Part shown: positions 51,601 to 59,970 of the stretch, piece after piece
How the letters are laid out: every line of letters begins with the position of its first letter
Position numbering within the stretch: position 1 is the stretch's first letter
From: Oceanihabitans gracilariae
Lineage (GTDB): Bacteria; Bacteroidota; Bacteroidia; Flavobacteriales; Flavobacteriaceae
Direction: 5' to 3'
Assembly (NCBI RefSeq): GCF_042684485.1
Contig: NZ_JBHULM010000011.1
Span: forward strand, 1,426,001-1,490,000
Length of the DNA: 64,000 nucleotides
Made by a program: the position numbers and the translations under genes
Notes under the pieces: model-generated
The model's input: the letters and a program-made list of their open reading frames with translations, nothing else
Told to the model about the DNA's origin: nothing
Database searches by the model: none

Positions 51601-52163
51601 CAATTGTAAATCCAGAACAAAAAGAAGCGGAAGTTTACTTCCCAAAAAACAGTAATTGGTTTGATTTTTATACCAATAAAAAAGTAGTAGGAGGACAAAC
51701 CCTTTCTGTAAAAACAGAAGAAAATTATATACCAACTTACGTTCGTGGTGGTGCATTTATTCCTACTGCAAAAGCCATGCAAAGTACTGCAGAGTATAAC
51801 GGAACTAATTTAGACTTGCATTATTATTTTGATGCTTCTGTAGCAAAAAGTACTCGCAAAATGTATAATGATGATGGAGCAACAAAAAATGCCTTTGAAA
51901 AAGGAAACTATGAAATTCTTCAATTTAAAGCAGAAACAACGAATACATCTTTAAAATTCGATTTTCAAGCAGATACAGGTGTTGATTTTCTAGCTTCAAC
52001 CAAAACAATAGATGTTATAATTCACAATTTCCCAAAGTCACCAAAACGCATAAAATTCAACAGAAAAAAAATAGAGTTTAACTATAATGAAGTTCTAAAA
52101 ACATTGACTTTTCAGGTGAATTGGAATACTTCAAATGAAGTAGAAACACAAATTAAATATTAA
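48684..52163 (+). CDS. Fusion of starch-binding domain, esterase-like hydrolase and GH31 alpha-glucosidase
   Basis: A 1159-residue secreted protein with three parts. After a signal peptide (1-18, ending FTFAQ), residues 20-125 form a small beta domain with FVSGDFEGWSGG, like a CBM20/48 starch-binding fold. Residues about 130-390 are an alpha/beta hydrolase of the esterase D type (YMHDGQNLFD, nucleophile S265 in GSSMGG, late H in GKHNEA). Residues about 400-1159 are GH31 with nucleophile D767 (WGDLGEPE) and acid/base D835 (WSGDVNRTW). GH31 should release glucose from maltodextrins. The esterase may remove acyl groups, which is inference. The gene is in the middle of the operon, 7 bases before the next. 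Confidence 0.88.
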   Translation: MKKLLYILYFLLFQFTFAQVTIIVDALPEDTPKDASIFVSGDFEGWSGGNKDYQLQNVNGQYQITLPKTEQRILFKFTLGNWETSECTNKGLKIDNRIHKFNKPNDTLKVKIAGWSHLFTVEEASTASKNVSILSEEFYIPQLNRKRRVWMYLPADYKTSNEKYPVVYMHDGQNLFDTKTSGYGEWQVDETLDKLFKDNLKLIVVGVDHGDSKRLDEYSPWTHPEYGGGEGDAYLDFIVNTLKPYIDSNFNTKKDKSNTAIFGSSMGGLISHYAALKYPKVFGKVGVYSPAFWFAPEVNDYTKQHANINDTKMYLLAGGKEGTNTSRVEISQTVTDMNNMITVLKNNGFPEKNIQSKVVPEGKHNEALWRNNFEEAITWLFQDAIKKREFVSANISNNQLELKVSDGNYTMQFYTPEIIETTFLPTGETVRNKKSHAVVLNKAFSDVIFNETEDEITFKSKQLAVKITKVPFHISYWKDGKEVTSVKNSYQKTDEFETISFNLKPDEVLYGGGARALGMNRRGNRLELYNKAHYGYEDRSELMNYTMPIVVSSNKYLIHFDNAPIGFLDLDSNADNTLTYETISGRKTYQVVVGNSWLDVTKNYTKLTGTQPMPPRWALGNFSSRFGYHSQEEVTQTVQKFRDENIPLDAVIIDIFWFGKTIQGTMGNLAFDRDSFPNPKQMIKGLKDDNVKTVLVTEPFVLTTSSRWEEAVKADVLAKDSVGNPFTFDFYFGNTGLIDIFNPKGKQWFQNIYKDLSRLGVSGVWGDLGEPEVHPKALLHATGTADEVHNIYGHHWAALVQEMYTENSPNTRPFILMRAGSSGSQRFGMIPWSGDVNRTWGGLQSQPEIALQMGLQGLAYMHSDLGGFAGNNLDDELYARWLQYGVFQPIYRPHAQEEVPAEPVFRSDKAKALAKQAIELRYKLLPYNYNLVFENNQTGAPLMRALFFEEEDNAKLQTIVSTYLWGNDFLITPIVNPEQKEAEVYFPKNSNWFDFYTNKKVVGGQTLSVKTEENYIPTYVRGGAFIPTAKAMQSTAEYNGTNLDLHYYFDASVAKSTRKMYNDDGATKNAFEKGNYEILQFKAETTNTSLKFDFQADTGVDFLASTKTIDVIIHNFPKSPKRIKFNRKKIEFNYNEVLKTLTFQVNWNTSNEVETQIKY

Positions 52164-52170
52164 GTATAAC

Positions 52171-53844
52171 ATGAAAAAAAACATACTTTTAATTGCAATA
52201 GTTATTCTTGCTTTCAGTTGTAAAACCGATAAAAAAGCAAATCAAGATATAGCTGTAAACCAAAATAAAGAAGTAGTTAAAACACCTTTTGTTTGGGAAG
52301 CTGCAAACTTGTATTTTTTGTTGACAGATCGTTTTAATAATGGCGATAAAACCAATGACATAAATTACAACAGAACTAAAGAAACAGGTGTTTTACGTGG
52401 TTTTGAAGGTGGAGATTTAAAAGGAATCACCCAAAAAATTGAAGATGGTTATTTTACTAATTTAGGAATCAATGCCATTTGGATGTCACCAATTGTAGAG
52501 CAAATTCATGGAGGAACAGATGAAGGTACAGGATTAACCTATGGTTTTCATGGCTATTGGACTAAAGATTGGACCAATATTGACGCCAATTTAGGAACCA
52601 AAGAAGACCTTAAAAATTTGGTCGAAGCTGCACATAAAAAAGGCATTCGTGTGTTGCTAGATGCAGTAATTAATCACACAGGTCCTGTTACAGATCAAGA
52701 TCCTGTTTGGCCAAGCGATTGGGTAAGAACAGAACCTCAATGTAGTTATGATAATTACCAAAACACGGTAACTTGTACCTTGGTAAAAAACCTTCCAGAT
52801 ATAAAAACCGAAAGTAATGAGGCTGTAGAATTACCATCGCAATTAACCGATAAATGGAAAGCAGAAGGTAGATATGAAGAAGAAGTTGCAGAACTAGATG
52901 CTTTTTTTAAAGCCACAGGATATCCTCGTGCTCCTCGTTTTTATATCATGAAATGGTTAAGTGATTATATCACAGATTTTGGTATTGATGGTTATAGAGT
53001 AGATACTGTAAAACATACCGAAGCTTATGTTTGGCAAGAGTTTAAATCGGTTTGTGATAACGCTTTCGCGGAATTTAAAAAGCAAAACCCAAACAAAGTA
53101 TTAGACGATAATGCGTTTTACTTGGTTGGAGAAGTGTATAACTACGGAATTTCAGCAGGAAAGGCATTCGATTTTGGAGATAAAAAAGTCAACTATTTTG
53201 ATGCTGCCTTTAATAGTCTAATCAATTTTGAATTTAAATGGAATGCTGCTCAGCAAACCTATGAAGCGCAATTCAAAAAATACGATAGCCTTTTACATAC
53301 CAATCTAAAAGATTATGGTGTACTAAACTATTTAACCTCTCATGATGATGGTCAACCTTTTGATAAAAACAGAGAGAAAACCTACGAAACAGCAACACGA
53401 TTACTACTATCTCCAGGAACCTCTCAAGTGTATTATGGTGACGAGTCTGCAAGAGATTTAACCATAGAAGGTACTGTTGGTGATGCTACTTTAAGAAGCT
53501 TTATGAATTGGAATGAAATGGAGCACCAACAAGATTTGCTAATGCACTGGCAAAAATTAGGTCAGTTTAGACGTAATCATCCTTCTGTTGGAGCAGGAAA
53601 GCACACCATGATTAGCAATGCACCTTATCTGTTTAGCAGAAGTTATACTAAAGGCAATTTTAAAGATGAAGTAATTATTGGTGTCGATATTCCTAAAGGA
53701 GAACAAATTATAAAGGTGTCTTCCGTTTTTAAAGAAGGACAAGAAATTAAAGATTTTTATTCTGGCGAAACTTATAAAGTTTCCAACGGAACGATCACTA
53801 TAACAGTAGAAACAAACATTTTATTATTAGAAGAATTAAACTAA
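52171..53844 (+). CDS. GH13 alpha-amylase lipoprotein
   Basis: A 557-residue lipoprotein (AFSCKT, C17) of the GH13 family. Region I is DAVINHTG, and the triad is D278 (GYRVDTVKH), E321 (LVGEVYNYG) and D392 (TSHDDGQPF). The barrel begins near residue 45 (AANLYFLLTDRFNNGDKTND) and a C-terminal beta domain ends the protein. There is an extra Cys-containing loop (PQCSYDNYQNTVTCT). It is expected to be anchored in the periplasm and to cut linear maltodextrins. It starts 7 bases after the GH31 fusion gene and 8 bases before another GH13 gene. Confidence 0.92.
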   Translation: MKKNILLIAIVILAFSCKTDKKANQDIAVNQNKEVVKTPFVWEAANLYFLLTDRFNNGDKTNDINYNRTKETGVLRGFEGGDLKGITQKIEDGYFTNLGINAIWMSPIVEQIHGGTDEGTGLTYGFHGYWTKDWTNIDANLGTKEDLKNLVEAAHKKGIRVLLDAVINHTGPVTDQDPVWPSDWVRTEPQCSYDNYQNTVTCTLVKNLPDIKTESNEAVELPSQLTDKWKAEGRYEEEVAELDAFFKATGYPRAPRFYIMKWLSDYITDFGIDGYRVDTVKHTEAYVWQEFKSVCDNAFAEFKKQNPNKVLDDNAFYLVGEVYNYGISAGKAFDFGDKKVNYFDAAFNSLINFEFKWNAAQQTYEAQFKKYDSLLHTNLKDYGVLNYLTSHDDGQPFDKNREKTYETATRLLLSPGTSQVYYGDESARDLTIEGTVGDATLRSFMNWNEMEHQQDLLMHWQKLGQFRRNHPSVGAGKHTMISNAPYLFSRSYTKGNFKDEVIIGVDIPKGEQIIKVSSVFKEGQEIKDFYSGETYKVSNGTITITVETNILLLEELN

Positions 53845-53852
53845 ATAGACTC

Positions 53853-55274
53853 ATGAAAAAATTAATCTTATCCTTAGCATTTATAAGTGTGTTTGCTTGT
53901 AAAGAAGAGAAAAAACAAGAAGAAATAAAGACCGTTTCAGAAGAAAAAACAGCAATAAAACCTATTTCATCTTCCGATTTAGAAACAGCTGTTATCTATG
54001 AGGCTAATATCAGACAATATTCGCCAGAAGGAACATTTGAAGCATTCACCAAAGACATTCCGCAGTTAAAGAAATTAGGTGTAAAAGTGATTTGGTTAAT
54101 GCCTGTTTTTCCTATTTCAGAAACAAAACGTAAAGCAACAGGAGGAGAAGATAGCAAGTTTGCTACTGATTTTCCAGAAGCAGAACAAGACAAGTATTTA
54201 GGTAGCTATTATGCAGTGTCTGATTTTACTAAAATCAATCCTGAATTTGGTACAATTGAAGATTTTAGAAGCCTTGTAAATACAGCACATGATAACGGAA
54301 TTTATGTGATTTTAGATTGGGTACCTAATCACACAGGTTGGGATCATACTTGGTTAAAAACCAATCCTGAATATTACACACAAAATGAAAAAGGTGAAGT
54401 GGTACATCCTGAAGATACCGATTGGACAGATGTTGCAGATTTAAATTACGATAACCAAGAAATGCGTAAAGAAATGATTGCAGACATGAGCTATTGGTTA
54501 ACAGAAGAAGGTGTAGATGGTTTAAGATGTGATGTTGCAGGTTCTGTGCCAACCAATTTTTGGGAACAAGCCATTCCAGAATTACGTGCTAAAAAAGACA
54601 TTTTTATGCTAGCTGAAGCTTGGAAACCAGAATTATTAAAAGACGGTTTGTTTGATATGGCTTATGGTTGGGATAGACACCATGCCATGAACCATATTGC
54701 ACAAGGAGAAAAGGATGCAACCGAATATACTAAGGTGTTACATACCGACTTTGAGCGTTATGAAGCAGATGATATTATAATGAACTTTGTTACCAACCAT
54801 GACGAAAATTCTTGGAATGGTACCATTAAAGAACGCATGGGAGAAGCAAGTGAAACCATGACTGCTTTAGCTTACGTAACTCCAGGAATGCCATTAATTT
54901 ATTCTGGTCAAGAATATGATTTAGACCACAGATTATTGTTTTTTGAAAAAGATAGCTTTCCGCATACCAAAGGGAAAACATGGAAGGTGTTAGAGAAATT
55001 AGGAAAACTGAAAAACACAAGTTCTGCTTTACATGGAGGTGAAAAACCTGCTTCTTTTGAAACAATAGAAACTGCAAATGAAAATATCTTAGCATTTAAA
55101 CGTAGTAAAAACGGAAGCGCAGTTGTTTTTCTTGCAAACCTAACCGATAAAGAACAATCTTTTGATAATGTAGTAAAAGGAACTTATATAAATTATATGG
55201 ATAATGCTAAAGAAGAATTTCAAGAAGATACCGTTACTTTAGAGGCTTGGGAGTATAAAATATTAGTAGAGTAA
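53853..55274 (+). CDS. GH13 alpha-amylase family lipoprotein (second)
   Basis: A 473-residue lipoprotein (ISVFACKEE, C16) with the GH13 barrel. Region I is DWVPNHTG, and the triad is D227 (GLRCDVAG), E255 (MLAEAWKPE) and D317 (FVTNHDENSW). The remaining C-terminus is a short beta domain. It is smaller than the preceding amylase and only distantly similar, so the operon contains three non-redundant GH13 types. Its specific bond or chain length is unknown. Gap to the next gene is 8 bases. Confidence 0.92.
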   Translation: MKKLILSLAFISVFACKEEKKQEEIKTVSEEKTAIKPISSSDLETAVIYEANIRQYSPEGTFEAFTKDIPQLKKLGVKVIWLMPVFPISETKRKATGGEDSKFATDFPEAEQDKYLGSYYAVSDFTKINPEFGTIEDFRSLVNTAHDNGIYVILDWVPNHTGWDHTWLKTNPEYYTQNEKGEVVHPEDTDWTDVADLNYDNQEMRKEMIADMSYWLTEEGVDGLRCDVAGSVPTNFWEQAIPELRAKKDIFMLAEAWKPELLKDGLFDMAYGWDRHHAMNHIAQGEKDATEYTKVLHTDFERYEADDIIMNFVTNHDENSWNGTIKERMGEASETMTALAYVTPGMPLIYSGQEYDLDHRLLFFEKDSFPHTKGKTWKVLEKLGKLKNTSSALHGGEKPASFETIETANENILAFKRSKNGSAVVFLANLTDKEQSFDNVVKGTYINYMDNAKEEFQEDTVTLEAWEYKILVE

Positions 55275-55282
55275 TTTTTAAA

Positions 55283-55708
55283 ATGATGAATAAAATACTA
55301 TTTCTTATTTGTTGTACGTTATTATGTAGTACTGCCAATTTTGCACAAGTTGGTATTGGTACAACAAACCCTTTAAGTACTTTAGATGTTAATGGTAACC
55401 TTTCTGTAAAACACATGGTTTTAACAGGAAGTGCAACTCCTACTATTATAGGTGATGGAGTTTATTTGTCAATAAATCCAATAGTACAAGATCAAGAATT
55501 TGTTTTGCCAGATCCAACCGTTTTTCCTGGTAGAGTTTATATTATTAGAAATATTAATAATTCGGTTACTGCAAAACTAACAACAGTAGCAGGATTATTG
55601 TTTCCTAAAGATTCTACAATAGGAAGTTCTGAGGTGTATATGTATGAAAACCATTCAAGAACCATGCTTGTAATTAGTGATGGTGTAAACTGGACATATA
55701 TAAATTAA
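55283..55708 (+). CDS. Small secreted protein with VGIGTTNP motif
   Basis: A 141-residue exported protein. Signal peptide residues 1-22 end in NFAQ, followed directly by VGIGTTNPLSTLDVNGNLSV, a motif that recurs at the start of many flavobacterial secreted or tail-fibre-like proteins. The rest is beta-rich (VYIIRNINNSVTAKL) and ends SDGVNWTYIN. There is no catalytic motif or T9SS domain. A second ATG at 55286 is equally possible. It is the final gene of the maltose operon, 8 bases after the last amylase. Its role is unknown; it could be a late-acquired hitch-hiker or a surface protein of the locus. Confidence 0.7.
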   Translation: MMNKILFLICCTLLCSTANFAQVGIGTTNPLSTLDVNGNLSVKHMVLTGSATPTIIGDGVYLSINPIVQDQEFVLPDPTVFPGRVYIIRNINNSVTAKLTTVAGLLFPKDSTIGSSEVYMYENHSRTMLVISDGVNWTYIN

Positions 55709-55732
55709 AATAAGAGTCTCTCTCTTTATTAT

Positions 55733-55770
55733 AAAAATCTCTTGTAGTAGCAATACCTCAAGAGATTTTT
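55733..55770. terminator. Bidirectional terminator at end of the starch locus
   Basis: AAAAATCTCTTG (55733-55744) pairs perfectly with CAAGAGATTTTT (55759-55770) with a T run. It lies between convergent genes. Confidence 0.9.
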
Positions 55771-55815
55771 TGTTTTATAGCTTTATGTAAAAGCTTTTGA
55801 TTTTAGTTGCTTGAG

Positions 55816-57408
55816 CTACATTTTTATAATCTTCTTTACTTTGGTTTGTTGTACCTCATTTTCAATTTTTATAAAATAAATACCATGTGGTAATTCTGTT
55901 ATATTAAAAGCGTGGTGGTATTCAAAATCACCAATAAATTTTTTAATAACTTTTCCTGTTACATCTAATATGCTTAATTGTGTACTGCTTTTATTTAGTG
56001 TGAATTCTGCTTCTACAGGGTTTGGGTAAATATTTAGCGTGTCTAAATTATTGTAATTGCTAACCGATAAGGTAGGGTTTAGAGTTCCTTCTAGCGCTAT
56101 ATTTAAGGTTGCATTATTGTTATACGTTACTTGTACATTACCATTGTTTTCGTTGAGTAAGGTATTGTTTAAAGTTACTTCAATAGTTATATCTTGATTA
56201 GCACCTAAAAGCATATTGGCATAGGTTTCATTTAAAGTATAGTGTGTGCCAGAAACCGTAATATTATCTATATAAGTTCCTGTGGTTCCTTGGCTGTTAG
56301 ATAAGGTTATAGGTATAGTTACTGTGCCATAGTCGGTTCCGTAATCAAAAGTTTTTATGTTTTGGTCTGCAGCAAATACGCTATTTATATTAGGGCTTCC
56401 GGTTGGGTTATTTATATTATAATACTCCATGTTTCTCATAGAAGTACCACCACTAGAACCACTAATAACATGAATACCATCACCAGAAACTATGGCTTGA
56501 ATACCATGTCTGTCATGATTTAAGTTGTCTTTAGTTGTCCAACTTTCGGTTAGCGGATTAAAAGCTTCAACAATATCGCGTTGTCCATTATTACCTGTTG
56601 CACTTCCATAGGTAGTTTCTCCTCCTATAACATATATTTCATTTTGAAAGAAAACAGTAGCAGCTCCAGCTCTTGGGTATGGTAAATTACTACTAACATC
56701 TAAGGTAGACCAAGTATTTAAGTTGAAGTCATATACATCTACTTCTGGTACTTGCGGAGCAAATAAGCCTCCTGTACTTCCGGTAAGTCTTCCGCCTATA
56801 GCGTAGAGTTTATTATTGTAGGTAATGGCTTGAAAATGATCTCTAGCATGAGGAGCATCTGTTAAAGCGGTAAATGTACCAGTAGCAGGATCAAATTCGT
56901 CAAAATAAGGAACATAGCCTCCACTATGACCATACATATTTCCGCCAACTAAGTAAAATTTGCCATTATGCATGGCTAAACCAGTAGATCCACGTTTTCT
57001 ATTTGATGGTAATTCTATTCCTTGAATCCATTGATGACTAGCAGGATTGTACATGTAAATATAATCTGCAGACAATTCAGGATTTGGTTCGTTGGTTTTA
57101 AAAGCGCCAATTACCCAAATTAGCCCTTCATAGGTTACTGCTTGAAAGTGGTTAAGATCTACAGGAGCCATTGCTCCTTGAGACCAAGTGTTAGAAGTGT
57201 AATCATAAATCTCAACTACTTTAGGAGATTCTCTTCCTCCAAAAATAAAAAACTTATCACCAGCTTGTACAAATCCAAATTCATGCCTCGCAATATAGTT
57301 TTCGTTTTCATTGGCTATTGACCAATTTTGTCCTTTTAGTTTTGGTGTAAAGCTTAAAAATAGAAATAGTAAAATCCATAAAGAATTTTTTTTTGTTGCA
57401 CGTTTCAT
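55816..57408 (-). CDS. Kelch-repeat secreted protein with T9SS sorting domain
   Basis: A 530-residue exported protein. Signal peptide (about 1-27, ending KLKGQ), then Kelch-like beta-propeller repeats (FFIFGGRESPKVVEIYDYTS, FYLVGGN, LYAIGGRL, IYVIGGET, each followed by the D-P or W-type blade ends) over about 30-325. A beta domain (DUF-like, 330-450) follows and then the sorting domain (DTLNIYPNPVEAEFTLNKSS, ILDVTGKVIKKF, GIYFIKI, KKIIKM). The ATG at 57408 is chosen; a start 12 codons earlier would put charged residues before the signal peptide. Surface-exposed protein with unknown ligand, possibly carbohydrate. Confidence 0.85.
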   Translation of the reverse strand: MKRATKKNSLWILLFLFLSFTPKLKGQNWSIANENENYIARHEFGFVQAGDKFFIFGGRESPKVVEIYDYTSNTWSQGAMAPVDLNHFQAVTYEGLIWVIGAFKTNEPNPELSADYIYMYNPASHQWIQGIELPSNRKRGSTGLAMHNGKFYLVGGNMYGHSGGYVPYFDEFDPATGTFTALTDAPHARDHFQAITYNNKLYAIGGRLTGSTGGLFAPQVPEVDVYDFNLNTWSTLDVSSNLPYPRAGAATVFFQNEIYVIGGETTYGSATGNNGQRDIVEAFNPLTESWTTKDNLNHDRHGIQAIVSGDGIHVISGSSGGTSMRNMEYYNINNPTGSPNINSVFAADQNIKTFDYGTDYGTVTIPITLSNSQGTTGTYIDNITVSGTHYTLNETYANMLLGANQDITIEVTLNNTLLNENNGNVQVTYNNNATLNIALEGTLNPTLSVSNYNNLDTLNIYPNPVEAEFTLNKSSTQLSILDVTGKVIKKFIGDFEYHHAFNITELPHGIYFIKIENEVQQTKVKKIIKM

Positions 57409-57569
57409 TTGGTTGGTTTTTTGATTTAATAGCTTGATAATCAATAAATTTAGTTAAAATATTTGGAAGATTTAAAAATGAAGCATAAAGTTTGAGTTTT
57501 TTAAATAGCGTAGCCCTAGAAATAAACTGTTAAGATGTATATGGTAGTTCGACTAATAAATATAATTTG

Positions 57570-57577
57570 TAATTTTG
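57570..57577 (+). promoter_or_regulatory. -7 element before the GAF protein gene
   Basis: TAATTTTG matches TAnnTTTG and lies 20 bases before the start codon. No clear -33. Confidence 0.4.
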
Positions 57578-57597
57578 CATATATAAAGTAGTCTTAA

Positions 57598-59970
57598 ATG
57601 AAAGAAAATTACCCATCAGAATCACCAATGCGCTTTAAGATTAGCTTTAATAAGCTATTAGAACAGTATGAAGATTTAGCTTCTAATGCTGATGAGTTTA
57701 TTGCAAAAAAAGCCAAACGAGTTTTAGAAACTGCAGCGCCTTATCCTGTGCTTCGTGAAGGGTTTTCTGATTACAAATTACTTGAAAAATATAAAAATGA
57801 AATTCAAGTATTACTACAAGATTCTTTTAGTCCTGTACTTACTAAAAACGAAATAAAAACAGCATCTATACCTTTTGAAGATGTTATTTTTAACTCTTCT
57901 GAAAGATTTAAATCTATAGTTAAAACTGCAGGAGAAGATTTTGAATTAAAAATAAAAAACTTACCAGAAGACGATAGGTATATTAGTTTTTGCGCTATTA
58001 TCTTAAACTTTTACTATGGTTATTCTCTAGATTTTAAAAGACCTTTTTATTACGAAATACCAGATGTAAATGGTGTAATGCGTTATTATAAAATTTTATA
58101 TAATGCAGATTTCACAGAAATTATTCCTAATGAAAATGCACCAAAAATAACACAACAAGATTATGATGAGTTATTAGATAACTTTGAAAATATGGACATG
58201 TGGAAAGAAAAGTTTCCGCCAAATAGTTATGAGTTTAAGGGCTTTGTAATTTCTAATATGTTTGATGTTACAGATGACCAATCTATATCTAATATAAAAT
58301 CTTCTTTAATAGGTGAAAACAAACGTAAAGACCATGCTTTTATGGAAGGATTTCATGAAATCTTTCGTTCGCTATTAAGCTTAAAAGATATTCAAGTAGG
58401 TTTTTCTCTTTACAATAAGGAAGAAGATGTTTTTGAACGAGTTTATGGTGCTGGAATAAGTAGTTTTTTACTGCATGATTTAGATACTTCAAAATGTTCT
58501 GATGCTTTGTGTAATTGGTCGTACAACAGACTTTTAAATGAAAAAAAGTTTTTTACAGTGTCTAATGTTAACCTTATGTTTGAAAAAACAAAAGGGAAAA
58601 TTCCGCATATAAATACACTACATAATCAAGGAATACAAAGTGCTATTTTAGCACCTATAGCAAACAATGACGAAGTCATGGGTATTCTTGAAATTATTTC
58701 ATACAAACCTCAAGTTTTAAACAGTATAAATGCCAATAAACTTGCAGATATTATGCCTTTTATAGTTTCTGCTGTAGAGCGTTCAAAAAATGAAGAAGAA
58801 AATTTAATTGAAGCTATCATTCAGCAAGAATGTACTTCTATTCATTCTAGTGTAAATTGGCGATTTGTAAAAGAAGCAAGAAATTTTATTAAAGCACAAG
58901 CCGAAGGAAAATCGCCAAGTTTTAATAAAATCGCCTTCGATAATATTTATCCATTATATGGGCAAATTGATATTAAAGGTTCTTCGGAAGCTAGAAACAA
59001 AGCTACCAAGCAAGATTTAATAGTACAGTTAAATGCTGTAAAATCTATTATTGAAAGTGCTTCAAAACTAGAAAGTCTTCCTATTTATGAGCAGCTTATT
59101 TTTCAAGTAAATGAATATTTAAAAGGTTTAGAAAATCATTTTAAAGTAGATAGTGAGCAGCAAATCACTTCGTTTTTTAATGAGGATATAAAACCGTTTT
59201 TAGAGCATTTAGCTTTAGAAAAATCATTAAAATTAGAAATAGAAAACTACTATAAAAGTATTGATGCTGCAGCTAATGTAGTCTATAACCATAGAAAACA
59301 ATATGACGATACTGTTGCTGCAATTAATAAAGCAATGGCATCTCTTTTAGATGAAAAACAAGAAGATGCACAAAAAATGTATCCGCATTATTTTGAGCGT
59401 TTTAAAACCGATGGTGTAGAACATAATATGTACATTGGTGAGTCTATTACTAAAGAAGATAGCTTTAATCCAATTTATTTATATAATTTAAGATTGTGGC
59501 AATTACAGGTTATGTGCGAAATGGAAAATGCCTATTACCAAATGAAATCTAATTTTCCGTTAGCACTAGATGTTGCCTCTATGATATTGGTTTTTAACCA
59601 ACCATTATCTATAAGTTTTAGAATGGACGAAAAGCAATTTGATGTAGATGGTACCTATAACGCCAGATATGAAATTGTAAAAAAACGCGTAGATAAAGCT
59701 TTTATAAAAGGAACCAATGAAAGAGTTACCGAAAAAGGAAAAATAACCATTGTATACTCGCAAAAAGAAGACGAAATAGAATATTTACGTTATATAAAGT
59801 TTTTACAATCTAAGCATTATCTAGATACAGATGTTGAAATTGTAGAGTTACAAGACTTGCAAGCTGTAACAGGTTTAAAAGCTATTAAAGTTAGTGTATT
59901 GTACCATATAAGTAAAGAAGATAAGGCATTTTATACTTATAATGATTTAATGAAAGAAATTAAAGCCTAG
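57598..59970 (+). CDS. Large GAF-domain protein of unknown function
   Basis: A 790-residue soluble protein without signal peptide or membrane segment. A GAF-like domain is recognisable at about 250-400 (FMEGFHEIFRSLLSLKDIQV, GIQSAILAPIANNDEVMGIL, LEIISYKP). The N-terminal 240 residues and the C-terminal 390, mostly helical, match no domain I know; the helical part carries repeated coiled segments around 480-580. There is no kinase or cyclase output domain. The final codons overlap the convergent HD-membrane gene by four bases. Possibly a ligand-sensing scaffold, but I infer no pathway. Confidence 0.72.
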   Translation: MKENYPSESPMRFKISFNKLLEQYEDLASNADEFIAKKAKRVLETAAPYPVLREGFSDYKLLEKYKNEIQVLLQDSFSPVLTKNEIKTASIPFEDVIFNSSERFKSIVKTAGEDFELKIKNLPEDDRYISFCAIILNFYYGYSLDFKRPFYYEIPDVNGVMRYYKILYNADFTEIIPNENAPKITQQDYDELLDNFENMDMWKEKFPPNSYEFKGFVISNMFDVTDDQSISNIKSSLIGENKRKDHAFMEGFHEIFRSLLSLKDIQVGFSLYNKEEDVFERVYGAGISSFLLHDLDTSKCSDALCNWSYNRLLNEKKFFTVSNVNLMFEKTKGKIPHINTLHNQGIQSAILAPIANNDEVMGILEIISYKPQVLNSINANKLADIMPFIVSAVERSKNEEENLIEAIIQQECTSIHSSVNWRFVKEARNFIKAQAEGKSPSFNKIAFDNIYPLYGQIDIKGSSEARNKATKQDLIVQLNAVKSIIESASKLESLPIYEQLIFQVNEYLKGLENHFKVDSEQQITSFFNEDIKPFLEHLALEKSLKLEIENYYKSIDAAANVVYNHRKQYDDTVAAINKAMASLLDEKQEDAQKMYPHYFERFKTDGVEHNMYIGESITKEDSFNPIYLYNLRLWQLQVMCEMENAYYQMKSNFPLALDVASMILVFNQPLSISFRMDEKQFDVDGTYNARYEIVKKRVDKAFIKGTNERVTEKGKITIVYSQKEDEIEYLRYIKFLQSKHYLDTDVEIVELQDLQAVTGLKAIKVSVLYHISKEDKAFYTYNDLMKEIKA

